From the NCBI GenBank assembly GCA_003228915.1, contig QIGL01000102.1:67519-116073 (forward strand): a stretch of 48,555 nucleotides of DNA, in the 5' to 3' direction. The notes below the pieces were generated by a model. The model saw only the letters and a list, made by a program, of their open reading frames with translations, did not search any database and was not told the origin of the DNA. Positions 17,138 to 25,171 of this stretch are shown piece after piece. Both the position numbers and the translations under genes were made by a program. Position 1 is the first letter of the stretch; each line of letters starts with the position of its first letter. Origin of the DNA: Acidiferrobacteraceae bacterium (GTDB lineage Bacteria > Pseudomonadota > Gammaproteobacteria > Acidiferrobacterales > SZUA-150).

Positions 17138-18928
17138 TTATGATTTAATTCTTTCAGGGATCAGGTAACCATCGTCATCGATGGAAATATTTTTAACAGG
17201 AATGCCCGGACCTTGTTTTAAATTGACAGGTACAGCGTCACTGCTTAAAAGAAATTCATTTTCCCTGTCCTGCCCGGCACTGGCCAGGCTTATGCCCGGT
17301 AGTGGCTTGCCCAGGGAGCCCCACTTGTTTTCAATTGGTGTGTTGATTGACACTATCAAGCCATTGAGAACATCTGCATGGCCTTGCAGAATCCTGACAC
17401 CGAATCGCCGGTAGATTTTTTTTAATAACTCAATTGAGCTCGCATCGAATAAAAACGCATAACGAACGTGGTACATATCATAAGCATGGGCATATTTTTC
17501 ATAACCAATATAACAGGATTCTGGTGCAGCCAGCAATGTGGTGCCGGCATCATAAATCAGCTCTGATGCTATTCGATAGCGTTCAGGCACCGGGTAACAA
17601 TAGGATTTAATACCAGAGAGCACGGGCAGGATCAGCCCCATCAATAATCCGTTAATGTGATACGGCTGCCAGGCACAAAACATGACATCACTGGAATTAA
17701 AATCAAACCGGGTTACAAATTGTTGCCGTGCTACCAACAAGTTCTCGTGGCTGTAAATTCGTTCGTGAAAATCACCTGCCTCGTCCCTGACATATAAAAT
17801 AGCCGCAGGTGAGCCTGGCAGCTTCTTGCTCGATTTTATTCGGGCGCTGAAAACCTTCAGTCGGGTTGAGAATTTTGACGGTGGGTCCTGGATCAGTTTT
17901 TGAATTTCCTGGTCGACATTGATTACCTTCAATGTATCAGCCAATTGTTCGATAAGGTGCTCGCGACGCAGGGTCTTCATTATATCGAGGGAAGTGTAAA
18001 CGGTTGTTACCCCTGAACTGATTAACATTTTTTTAATTTTTTTCGCATCCAGGTTTATGTCAATCAATACAGGTGTGATATTCGCCCATTGCAATCCGTA
18101 AAAAACAATCGCAGCCGAAATACTGTTACCGACGAGCAACCCGGCACGGGACAATTTCTGTGCTTTCACAGAGCCTGACCATGCCCAGACGATGCCGAGA
18201 AAAGTATCGTAGTCCAGGATGTGGCGGTGAATGTCATCAAGAATAATATGGTGCTTGCCATGAACCTCACGGGCAACCAGCATGGCCTCATTGAGGGACC
18301 GGATATTGAGGGAAGTCCTGAATACCATGTCCGACATTAAATCGGATAAAAATAATGTGGCACGGGCACGTCTGGCACGGCCTTTTATTTCGTCTGGTAA
18401 CTGCAGGGACTGGGGCGGCATAATTGTCATGCGTATCCTGGGGAACCAGCGAATACGCACCTGGTCTTCCAGTCGCGAGAGTGGTGTGTATTGGGCCCCG
18501 TCGATTCGAATTGGCAGGATAACCGCCTGGCAGCGATCGGCGGCCAGGCCGCTGCCCTGGTAAACCTTCATTAGCGAACCAGTTAACGTGATCCGACCCT
18601 CAGGGAAAATGACCGCTCGTTTGCCACTGCGCACATATTTGATCACGGTTCGTATTGCCTGGGGACGGGTATGGTCGAGCGCAAATATATCTACGAACCG
18701 CAAAAAAGGCTTCACCCACCAGAACCGGGCAATATAAGTGTTAATCACAAAACCGAGCCGGTCTGGCAAAAACAGGGCCATGAACAAACCATCAAGGAAG
18801 GAAGTATGATTCGCTATAATAAGTACACGTTCACCAGCAGCACGATAATGCTCCATGCCCTTGATTTCAACACGATATAGCACCCTGAAGATTTGACGAA
18901 TCACCCATTTAAACCAGATCACAGCCAT
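17138..18928 (-). CDS. PlsC-type acyltransferase fused to a degenerate AMP-ligase domain
   Basis: The architecture resembles Aas, which re-acylates lysophospholipids. Residues 1-200 are a PlsC acyltransferase with the H(x4)D motif NHTSFLD (His41, Asp46) and the FPEGRITLTGSL motif. Residues about 230-596 follow the fold order of acyl-CoA/ACP synthetases. However, the glycine/serine P-loop that normally reads TSGTTG-like before the HS motif is replaced by VRDEAGDFHE. The protein also ends near the IDDDGYL segment, before the C-terminal subdomain with the catalytic lysine. It is about 120 residues shorter than E. coli Aas (719). The acyltransferase looks active; the adenylating half looks dead or repurposed. 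Confidence 0.8.
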   Translation of the reverse strand: MAVIWFKWVIRQIFRVLYRVEIKGMEHYRAAGERVLIIANHTSFLDGLFMALFLPDRLGFVINTYIARFWWVKPFLRFVDIFALDHTRPQAIRTVIKYVRSGKRAVIFPEGRITLTGSLMKVYQGSGLAADRCQAVILPIRIDGAQYTPLSRLEDQVRIRWFPRIRMTIMPPQSLQLPDEIKGRARRARATLFLSDLMSDMVFRTSLNIRSLNEAMLVAREVHGKHHIILDDIHRHILDYDTFLGIVWAWSGSVKAQKLSRAGLLVGNSISAAIVFYGLQWANITPVLIDINLDAKKIKKMLISSGVTTVYTSLDIMKTLRREHLIEQLADTLKVINVDQEIQKLIQDPPSKFSTRLKVFSARIKSSKKLPGSPAAILYVRDEAGDFHERIYSHENLLVARQQFVTRFDFNSSDVMFCAWQPYHINGLLMGLILPVLSGIKSYCYPVPERYRIASELIYDAGTTLLAAPESCYIGYEKYAHAYDMYHVRYAFLFDASSIELLKKIYRRFGVRILQGHADVLNGLIVSINTPIENKWGSLGKPLPGISLASAGQDRENEFLLSSDAVPVNLKQGPGIPVKNISIDDDGYLIPERIKS

Positions 18929-19411
18929 ATCAATATCTTCTTATTTTCTCATTTAGATTTCTGGACTAATTATAATGTAGACAGATTTCAGATAATCCAG
19001 GCAAGCCTATTCCATGAATTTACATTAAACTTTAAACATTACTCATTAATATTTCTGGTCGTAAACCTGCTTACACCTCAAATCCAAACTTTGTAAAGTC
19101 TTTTTTTAAAAAAAAGTGAAATTTAACCGACGAAAAGTGCATTTGACCCTACCATTTCAGTATAAAGTTGTGCTACTTTAGGCGCCGGTGTTGACAAAGG
19201 ATCTAGATACACCGATTTTATTTGCAATTAAACTATTAAATAAAGTTTATTTTTTAGAATTTGAATTCTTTTTAGAATCTTAATTCTTTGGTATAAATAA
19301 ATCTTTATATAATCGAATGACTAAAAACATCAACAAACAAATACCACTAGGAATTTACCACCCTCAGGGGAATTTACTCACTTAAATAAAACAAAGATGC
19401 AGGAGTGATGA
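18929..19411. other. Long AT-rich divergent intergenic region
   Basis: These 483 bases lie between two divergent genes and have no supported coding frame. The half next to the HU-like gene is very AT-rich. It contains a consensus TTGACA at 19191-19196, though with only a poor -10 (GATTTT) at 17 bases spacing. It also holds two tandem 18-base repeats (19251-19286), a TATAAT at 19308-19313 and the AGGAG ribosome site at 19401-19405. Regulatory content is likely, but the exact promoter is uncertain. Confidence 0.5.
19251..19286. repeat. Tandem 18-base repeat upstream of the HU-like gene
   Basis: Two adjacent copies (19251-19268 and 19269-19286), each starting TTTTTAGAAT and ending AATTC, agree at 16 of 18 positions. 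Each copy contains a GAAT...ATTC inverted core. They lie about 22 bases upstream of a TATAAT box, so they could be a paired protein-binding site. Confidence 0.55.
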
Positions 19412-19729
19412 ATGGCTACTAAAACAGGAAAACCCAGTACAAAATCCGAGATTATGTCTTATATCTCTGAAGAAACTGAATTGACAAAAAAACAGGTTGG
19501 CGCCGTATTTGATGCACTGTCAGACATGATAGGCAGCGATCTTAAAAAAGGCCCTGGCATTTTCAGTATCCCAGGCATGATGAAAATCAAAGTCGTAAAA
19601 AAACCTGCAGTGGCAGCACGTAAAGGTGTTAACCCATTCACAGGTGAAGAAATGATGTTTAAAGCAAAACCTGCTCGTAATGTCGTTAAGGTAACGCCTT
19701 TGAAAGGTCTGAAGGATATGGTTTTATAA
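19412..19729 (+). CDS. HU-family DNA-binding protein
   Basis: This is a 105-residue basic protein related to HU/IHF. An N-terminal helical half (KSEIMSYISEETELTKKQV) is followed by the beta-arm region containing PGIFSIPGMMKIKVVKKPA. In place of the usual R-N-P-x-T arm tip it has GVNPFTGEEMMFKAKPA, and the C-terminus is extended by about 12 residues beyond standard HU. A nucleoid-associated role is likely. The ATG has a good AGGAG site. It is a single-gene unit with a long AT-rich upstream region and two hairpins immediately downstream. Confidence 0.85.
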   Translation: MATKTGKPSTKSEIMSYISEETELTKKQVGAVFDALSDMIGSDLKKGPGIFSIPGMMKIKVVKKPAVAARKGVNPFTGEEMMFKAKPARNVVKVTPLKGLKDMVL

Positions 19730-19815
19730 TCCTGCAGCAAAGTCAGGCCAGCTCAGGCTGGCCTTGTCTTTGAAATTAGAACAGGGAAGTTAGAACAGGA
19801 AGTAAAAAAGAAAAT

Positions 19816-19847
19816 AAAAAACGCCTGAATTTTTCAGGCGTTTTTTT
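19816..19847. terminator. Bidirectional intrinsic terminator after the HU-like gene
   Basis: The stem CGCCTGAA/TTCAGGCG (19822-19829 and 19833-19840) has a three-base loop, a seven-T run on the right and an A run on the left. It can therefore serve both the plus-strand HU-like gene and the converging minus-strand gene that ends at 19928. A second, weaker hairpin (AGGCCAGC/GCTGGCCT, 19745-19764) follows the HU-like stop codon directly. Confidence 0.85.
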
Positions 19848-19927
19848 GTGCCTGTCATTCGATCCATTCGATCTGGCCTTGTCCCCTTCTTTCGGATAGA
19901 TGTCCGGTATAGCCAAAAATCCTCGTC

Positions 19928-20575
19928 CTATTGAGGCGTCAGGTACTTACCGGCACTTCTAACAGGCAAGCCCTTAAAACACGCCTTGTAAAGAGGCGTT
20001 GTCATGGGTGATACCGGCTCATCCTCATACTCAAGAATCTCCATATCACCCAGTCTCATATCAACTTTTTTGCCACGGAATGTCCCTTCACAAAGCTCAA
20101 AAATACGAGCGTCGGTGGCATCGAATTGGCGAACAGCATGTAAGCCCTGGTTATAAGCATGCAAATTAATCAGGGTTTGCTGGGGGGCGGCGCGGCTATG
20201 GGTCAGGTACGAGCCGCCAAAATCACGGGTCACCCGACCTTTTTTATCATAAATATAGACTTCTATTGAGTGAAGCAAGTCATCATTATTTGTCTCCCAC
20301 AGCACTTTACTTAATACACGACCGGTTTTTTTATCGATATATTTTTTTTCCTGGTAAAAATCAGGCAACCGGGCATAACCCCCGCTGCTGGTTTCAATTT
20401 TAATTTCTTTACCCTTGATTTGTTTTTTATGGAGCACGTGCACGGCATCCACGAACCAGGTCCAGCGGGTCACATGGTCAGCATTGGGATCGAGGGGGCG
20501 TACCGTGTCTGCTGCCGATACCGGCAAAACCACCACCACACCAATGAGCAATACCATAAAATATTTACTAATCAT
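19928..20575 (-). CDS. Unrecognised exported protein
   Basis: This is a 215-residue protein with a clear Sec signal (MISKYFMVLLIG to VSAA, cleavage near residue 22), hence periplasmic or outer-membrane associated. The mature part is mixed alpha/beta and mildly basic, with two cysteines in the last third (in FELCEG and YKACFKG) that could form a disulfide. No family was recognised. The ATG at 20575 sits six bases after a perfect GGAGG; a GTG four codons upstream would place that site inside the gene. It is transcribed alone, converging on the HU-like gene. Confidence 0.7.
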   Translation of the reverse strand: MISKYFMVLLIGVVVVLPVSAADTVRPLDPNADHVTRWTWFVDAVHVLHKKQIKGKEIKIETSSGGYARLPDFYQEKKYIDKKTGRVLSKVLWETNNDDLLHSIEVYIYDKKGRVTRDFGGSYLTHSRAAPQQTLINLHAYNQGLHAVRQFDATDARIFELCEGTFRGKKVDMRLGDMEILEYEDEPVSPMTTPLYKACFKGLPVRSAGKYLTPQ

Positions 20576-20784
20576 GCTTTCCTCCACCTTGTTTTCTATT
20601 TTTAATGATATTAATAATCAACAGGTTATAACAAAATATAACACCAGGAAAAATTACGGGATTCTTATATTAAAGATATGATTCCCAAGCACAGGCATTT
20701 ATTCCCGATTATTATTGCCATCAGTTAAATCAGCAGCCAAAAATCGATATTAACTTCGACGCCGGTGCCATCAGCAAGTTCCTG

Positions 20785-21585
20785 TCAGGACTTAACCGTC
20801 TCCAGGTGATCAAGTCGCAGCCGGTGCCGTTCATCGAATAACCGGCGGCTGGTTAACTGGACTGCGACCAATGTGCCAAACCCGGCACCGGCAGTAATCA
20901 TAAACATGATCAGGATTTGATACTTGACTGCTTCAAGGGGTGCTGTGCCGCTGAGAATCTGGCCGGTCATCAAGCCAGGCAAACTGACAATGCCGGCCGC
21001 CGCCATGGCATTAATCATGGGCATCATGCCTGTGCGCATGCTTTCTTTTCGGATACTGCCAATGGCATCATCTCTTGAATGCCCCATTAATAATCGGGCC
21101 TCAATCATATCTCTTTGTTGCCAACAGCTATGCAGCAATCTATCCATGCTTAATGCGATGCCGTTCATGGTGTTGCCCAGCATCATGCCCAGTAATGGAA
21201 TCGAATATTGGGGTTCATACCAGGGCTCAACACCAATAATAATTACCAGGGAAAATATCGTGATCACAAAGGTGGAGACAAACATGGAGCTGACACCGAC
21301 ACCAAAACCCCAGGCCCCTTTTAATTTACGCTGTTGGCGGGCAACCACTTCCCTGCCCGCAGCCAGTAACATCACCACGGCCATAATGATGACCCAGCCT
21401 AAATCAGCATTGGCAAACAAGGCCTTGAGTACTAATCCAATTAACAGTAGCTGGATCGTGGTCCTGACCCCGGCCACAAGCAATTGACTGCTCACCCCCA
21501 GACGCATACGCCACGAGACAGCTGCCAGGGCGATTACCAGCAAGGCTGCAATGGCAAGATCAATGGGCGTCAGGGTAATTACCAC
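20785..21585 (-). CDS. fetB: FetB-type ABC transporter permease (UPF0014)
   Basis: This is a polytopic membrane protein of the FetB/YbbM family; E. coli FetAB exports iron and protects against oxidative stress. It has about seven hydrophobic helices and the family motifs LLGMMLGNTMNGIALSMDRL, AMAAAGIVSLPGLMTGQILSG and MFMITAGAGFGT. The 266-residue length fits (E. coli 259). The start overlaps the end of the ATPase gene by seven bases. Iron export is inferred from the family. Confidence 0.88.
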   Translation of the reverse strand: MVITLTPIDLAIAALLVIALAAVSWRMRLGVSSQLLVAGVRTTIQLLLIGLVLKALFANADLGWVIIMAVVMLLAAGREVVARQQRKLKGAWGFGVGVSSMFVSTFVITIFSLVIIIGVEPWYEPQYSIPLLGMMLGNTMNGIALSMDRLLHSCWQQRDMIEARLLMGHSRDDAIGSIRKESMRTGMMPMINAMAAAGIVSLPGLMTGQILSGTAPLEAVKYQILIMFMITAGAGFGTLVAVQLTSRRLFDERHRLRLDHLETVKS

Positions 21586-22181
21586 GATTCTGCCCCGATC
21601 AGTTGGCCTTGATCAATCTTGAGTTGGCGACTAGCCACCCGCTTGATTTGTTCCTCATTATGACTAACCCACAAGACGGCGACATTGTGCCGTAACCGGT
21701 ATTGCGTAACCAGCGACTCAACGCGCGCGACATTTTCCCGATCCAGACTGGCCGTGGGCTCATCCAGTAACAGTACTTCCGGTTTATTTGTGATGAGTCG
21801 AATCAGGGCCAGTCGTTGTTGTTCGCCTGTGGAAAGCCGGGTTACGGGTTTGTCCAGTACGCCCTTGTCAAAACCAAGGGCCTCCAGGGCGGCAGGGGCG
21901 GCCTCAGGCAAGTGCTCAGCCACGGTTTCAAACCACCAGTGACTATGGGCGGGTAACAGGCCAACCCGTTGCCGCCAGCGAGGACCACTCATTGATGATG
22001 CAATTTTTCCGTTTACCAGGGCCCAGCCCTGGTGTTCATCCAGATCAACAATCGACCGCAACAAGCGTGTTTTGCCGGCACCGGAAGGTCCAGACAAACA
22101 AACACACTGGCCCGCATCAATCTCAAGATCAATGGGACCAAATCCAGGGCCCGCCAGGGCTTTTATGCTTAGTTGACTCAC
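21579..22181 (-). CDS. fetA: FetA-type ABC transporter ATPase
   Basis: This is the ATP-binding partner of the downstream FetB-like permease. Walker A GPSGAGKT is at residues 31-38, the signature is LSTGEQQRL, Walker B is LLLDEPTASLD and the switch histidine is in WVSHNE. At 200 residues it is somewhat shorter than E. coli FetA. It overlaps fetB by seven bases, so the two are translated together. It diverges from the plus-strand HIT gene. Confidence 0.88.
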   Translation of the reverse strand: MSQLSIKALAGPGFGPIDLEIDAGQCVCLSGPSGAGKTRLLRSIVDLDEHQGWALVNGKIASSMSGPRWRQRVGLLPAHSHWWFETVAEHLPEAAPAALEALGFDKGVLDKPVTRLSTGEQQRLALIRLITNKPEVLLLDEPTASLDRENVARVESLVTQYRLRHNVAVLWVSHNEEQIKRVASRQLKIDQGQLIGAESW

Positions 22182-22262
22182 TGTTTTAATTTGCTGGTTA
22201 CGCTGTTATCAGGTGGGTCTTGAAAATACCATCTTTAGCAGGCGCTGTGTTAAAGTTACATT

Positions 22263-22308
22263 AGATTCTTTGGCAGAATCTTTACCAGATTCCTGCTCAG
22301 AATTCTGG
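22263..22308. promoter_or_regulatory. Paired short inverted repeats upstream of the HIT gene
   Basis: A perfect AGATTCT/AGAATCT inverted repeat (22263-22281, five-base loop) is followed by an imperfect CCAGATTC/GAATTCTGG pair (22285-22308). They share the GATTC...GAAT core and lie 60-100 bases before the HIT gene start, in the fetA-hinT divergent gap. A binding-site role is speculative. Confidence 0.3.
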
Positions 22309-22365
22309 CAAGGCACAGTAAATATTATGGCGGTATTTTTTTTTCAGGGCATAGGACAAAAATTA

Positions 22366-22710
22366 ATGAGTGACTGTCTGTTTTGCAAAATGATTGCGGG
22401 AGAAATTCCGACTGATGTTGTCTACCAGGATGAACACGTTTTTGCCTTCCGTGATATCAATCCACAAGCGCCCCTACATGTCCTGATTGTTCCCCGAATC
22501 CATATCGCCACACTCAACGATTTGCAACCGGATCACAACCAGTTAGTTGGCCATCTTTTTGTGGCGGCAAAAAAAATTGCTACCGATGAAGGCGTGGCAG
22601 ACTCGGGATATCGAACTGTCATAAATTGTAATGCCGAAGCCGGCCAGTCCGTTTACCACATCCACCTGCACTTACTGGCGGGCCGCCAGATGCATTGGCC
22701 GCCCGGGTAA
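22366..22710 (+). CDS. hinT: HinT-type HIT-family purine nucleotide phosphoramidase
   Basis: This is a 114-residue HIT protein. It begins MSDCLFCKMIAGEIP, has the histidine triad HIHLHLL near residue 99 and ends with GRQMHWPPG, a pattern typical of bacterial HinT, which hydrolyses adenosine 5-phosphoramidates. The ATG at 22366 was chosen because it gives the canonical N-terminus and follows an AGGA site. The frame extends 51 codons upstream without family similarity. It stands alone on the plus strand and converges on the DUF5666 gene. Confidence 0.93.
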   Translation: MSDCLFCKMIAGEIPTDVVYQDEHVFAFRDINPQAPLHVLIVPRIHIATLNDLQPDHNQLVGHLFVAAKKIATDEGVADSGYRTVINCNAEAGQSVYHIHLHLLAGRQMHWPPG

Positions 22711-22743
22711 GGGCGCAGGATAGTCAGAAAATAAAATATTAAG

Positions 22744-24189
22744 CTAGTATTCCAGTCTTAGCTTTTTCCACAAGATTGGCACACCTTGAACACCTTTAGC
22801 TTTTACAATTGATCCTACAGAAATCATTGCCTGAAATGCAGCAAAGTCGGTAACTGGCAAATCATTCACATCCCGGTATACCGCCGTTGCATCGGGCATT
22901 ATGACAACGCCCATTATTTCTATCGTTGTCGCTGACATGCCTGTAACCGGACCCTGTAAGATAACGTCAGTGTCGGCAGTCTTTTCCTCAATACTCGTGG
23001 CAATAATGTTTCGAGTTAGGGCATCATAACTACCACTAACCTGTATATGATTACCGCCGCTAGGTAAGAGGTCTGAAAGTAAATCATTGCCTGCAATGGT
23101 AGATATTTCTGTATTCTCGTTGGTAACGACGGTCAACCTGTCAGCCCCAATCGCCAGGACCAGGGTTTTGCCCACAGCGTCCACAGATACGGTATCAGCC
23201 TCTACCTCGGTGCTGGACTCAAATTCGACTTGATCTGCAATCAATACGCCGCCAGTAATCTGGCCCTCCACTTCGATCTCTACACCTAATCTTATATCGG
23301 CGGGCAAACCACCTGTAAATATTGTTGCGCCACTGGTTTGTATTTCCTGGCTACCAATAAAGAATGTCCCTGGTGCACCAGTGGCATCCGTGACATACCC
23401 TTCCAGTTCAATTTGCGAGCCCTCGGAATTACGCACAGTTTCCTGCTCGACCCTGGTCGCGATGAGTTCACCACCTATGCCCAGCATTATTGATGCCTTA
23501 ACTTCAACCAACAAACCATTAGCTGGTACGCCCCCTGGTAAATCACTGACATCTGCGGCAGAGAATTCCACAAGCTGGCTGCCAATATTAAACGTGGTCA
23601 CAGCCTTACCAGTAATCATCCCTTTCAGCTTGTAATCATCAAGAACGGTTTTCTTTTCAATCCGGGTGGCCGCGATCACGCCATCTGCTTTAACAAATCC
23701 GCTGACCTCAACCAGATCGCCGGCAATACTTGTATTGAACTGAACCAGGGTCAACACAGTTGTTCCGTCACTGTCGATAAAAATAGTTGCTGCATCAAGT
23801 AACACCAATTGTTTTAACACCGCTATCTGGTTTGGATTACCAGCAAGCATATCGGTGATGGGCCCTTTAACCACCGCTTCAGCGGCCACAGTATCCGCGG
23901 TCCCGGCAGTCTCGCTATTTATACTGCCTCGCACCTCTACCACCATGCCCTGCTTGAGAGCTGTCTCGGGGGCGCTGATTTCATCAATGGTGACGGTGGC
24001 CGTAGAAGTATCAAAAGTAACACCGTTGACCTGGACACTGCCCGTGGCGGTGACCGTGCCAACTGAAATAGCTTGTTTGGAACCGCCGCCACCCTTGCCA
24101 CCAGTGCCACCAATGCCACCATTACAGGCGGTCAGCAAGGAGATTGCCAGCACCAGGCCATATTTAATCATTCTTTTTGCGTTCATCAC
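22744..24189 (-). CDS. DUF5666 multi-repeat lipoprotein A
   Basis: This is a 481-residue lipoprotein: the signal ends in the lipobox LLTAC, followed by a glycine-rich linker. The mature part appears to consist of about six consecutive beta-rich repeats of 65-80 residues, matching the DUF5666 pattern of alternating 'G.V.....F.I.G..V' and 'V.V.G.....G.L.A..VE' strands (for example VEVSGFVKADGVIAATRIE and IEVEGQITGGVLIADQVE). Function is unknown. The first ATG codons overlap the upstream DUF6502 stop by four bases, so synthesis of the two is coupled. It converges with hinT. Confidence 0.8.
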   Translation of the reverse strand: MMNAKRMIKYGLVLAISLLTACNGGIGGTGGKGGGGSKQAISVGTVTATGSVQVNGVTFDTSTATVTIDEISAPETALKQGMVVEVRGSINSETAGTADTVAAEAVVKGPITDMLAGNPNQIAVLKQLVLLDAATIFIDSDGTTVLTLVQFNTSIAGDLVEVSGFVKADGVIAATRIEKKTVLDDYKLKGMITGKAVTTFNIGSQLVEFSAADVSDLPGGVPANGLLVEVKASIMLGIGGELIATRVEQETVRNSEGSQIELEGYVTDATGAPGTFFIGSQEIQTSGATIFTGGLPADIRLGVEIEVEGQITGGVLIADQVEFESSTEVEADTVSVDAVGKTLVLAIGADRLTVVTNENTEISTIAGNDLLSDLLPSGGNHIQVSGSYDALTRNIIATSIEEKTADTDVILQGPVTGMSATTIEIMGVVIMPDATAVYRDVNDLPVTDFAAFQAMISVGSIVKAKGVQGVPILWKKLRLEY

Positions 24190-25019
24190 TCTTTCTCCTC
24201 GTTTAACCTTTCATGAAAAAGATAGACACCCACCCCGGCGGCCATGCGACCGGTGCCACTACTGTTGGCACTGGTATCGCGATCCTGTTGCATCATCCAT
24301 TTGTTCAGTTTTTCCAATAAGGCCTGGCCATGTTTGCGGGTCATGTCACGCAACTCCGCAAGCGCTTCTTCCGGCAAATTGTCATAATAAACCTTGCGCT
24401 GAAATAATGCCTGCCGTTGGTCGGGTTGCAGGTTGTTATCAATAGTAGTAAGCAAACCGGCGACATCAACCCCGAGTATGGCGACATTTTCCAGATCACC
24501 GGCACGTGGTACATAGGCGCGTTCTTTTAATAACAACATATTATTTTCCTGCTTTATGACTGCGCCTACCCGGAGCAACTCATCCAGCAGCGCTCTTACG
24601 GGCACGTCACCGCTGTACTTTTTCACCAGGCTGGCAAAACTATTTTCATCGCCCTCGATGGACAACTGGGCAGGCTCGCCTTGCGGGTCTTGATATTTTT
24701 CATCATTGACCCAGCCGCTAATAATGCGGGCAGCGCGGTTGTATTGTTCTTGCTGGGTTGTATCGTCGGCAACTGCAGGCAGGGATTGCACCCGTGATAC
24801 TTCTTTCCGTGACAGGCCCGTGATAACCGATACACGAGAGACGGTTTGTTTTTTACCGTCAATGGCAAAGTCCTTATCGGCAATATCAACAAATACCCTT
24901 TTTGCCAAATCAGAGAAGGTTCCGAATGACATGCCGTTGCGAATCAGGAGACGCACTAACGGCTTTAACAGCCTGACGACTGCTGCTGATAATAACTGAT
25001 GTAGTTTAGATTCAGTCAT
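24186..25019 (-). CDS. DUF6502 family protein
   Basis: This is a 277-residue cytoplasmic protein without signal or membrane segments. An N-terminal helical region (LLKPLVRLLIRNGMSFGTFS) leads into a putative helix-turn-helix (about residues 55-80, SRVSVITGLSRKEVSRVQ), suggesting nucleic-acid binding. The sequence fits DUF6502, for which no function is established. It overlaps the DUF5666 lipoprotein A gene by four bases and follows a second DUF5666 lipoprotein gene after 152 bases, so it may regulate or accompany these exported proteins. Confidence 0.75.
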   Translation of the reverse strand: MTESKLHQLLSAAVVRLLKPLVRLLIRNGMSFGTFSDLAKRVFVDIADKDFAIDGKKQTVSRVSVITGLSRKEVSRVQSLPAVADDTTQQEQYNRAARIISGWVNDEKYQDPQGEPAQLSIEGDENSFASLVKKYSGDVPVRALLDELLRVGAVIKQENNMLLLKERAYVPRAGDLENVAILGVDVAGLLTTIDNNLQPDQRQALFQRKVYYDNLPEEALAELRDMTRKHGQALLEKLNKWMMQQDRDTSANSSGTGRMAAGVGVYLFHERLNEEKE

Positions 25020-25088
25020 AGGTTAATAAATATTACTTTAAAAAATAAATCCTTCCTTACAAAATACATTTCCTGCAAACAGCAAACC

Positions 25089-25113
25089 GCCAATGACATT
25101 CCTTGTCATTGGC
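25089..25113. terminator. Hairpin between DUF5666 lipoprotein B and the DUF6502 gene
   Basis: A perfect ten-base stem GCCAATGACA/TGTCATTGGC has a five-base loop in the 152-base gap. On the minus strand it is followed by GGTTTGCTGTTTG, a poor U-tract, so it is either a weak (partial) terminator or an RNA stability element that separates expression of the two units. Confidence 0.5.
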
Positions 25114-25171
25114 AGCCCACTCCCTTCCCTTTTTTTACAGGAAGACCGTCAAATAAAACTCTAACCCTTGC

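Noticed and set aside
22213..22365. N-terminal extension of the HIT protein
   Set aside because: The extension has no HIT similarity, and the internal ATG yields the standard MSDCLFCK start with a ribosome site.
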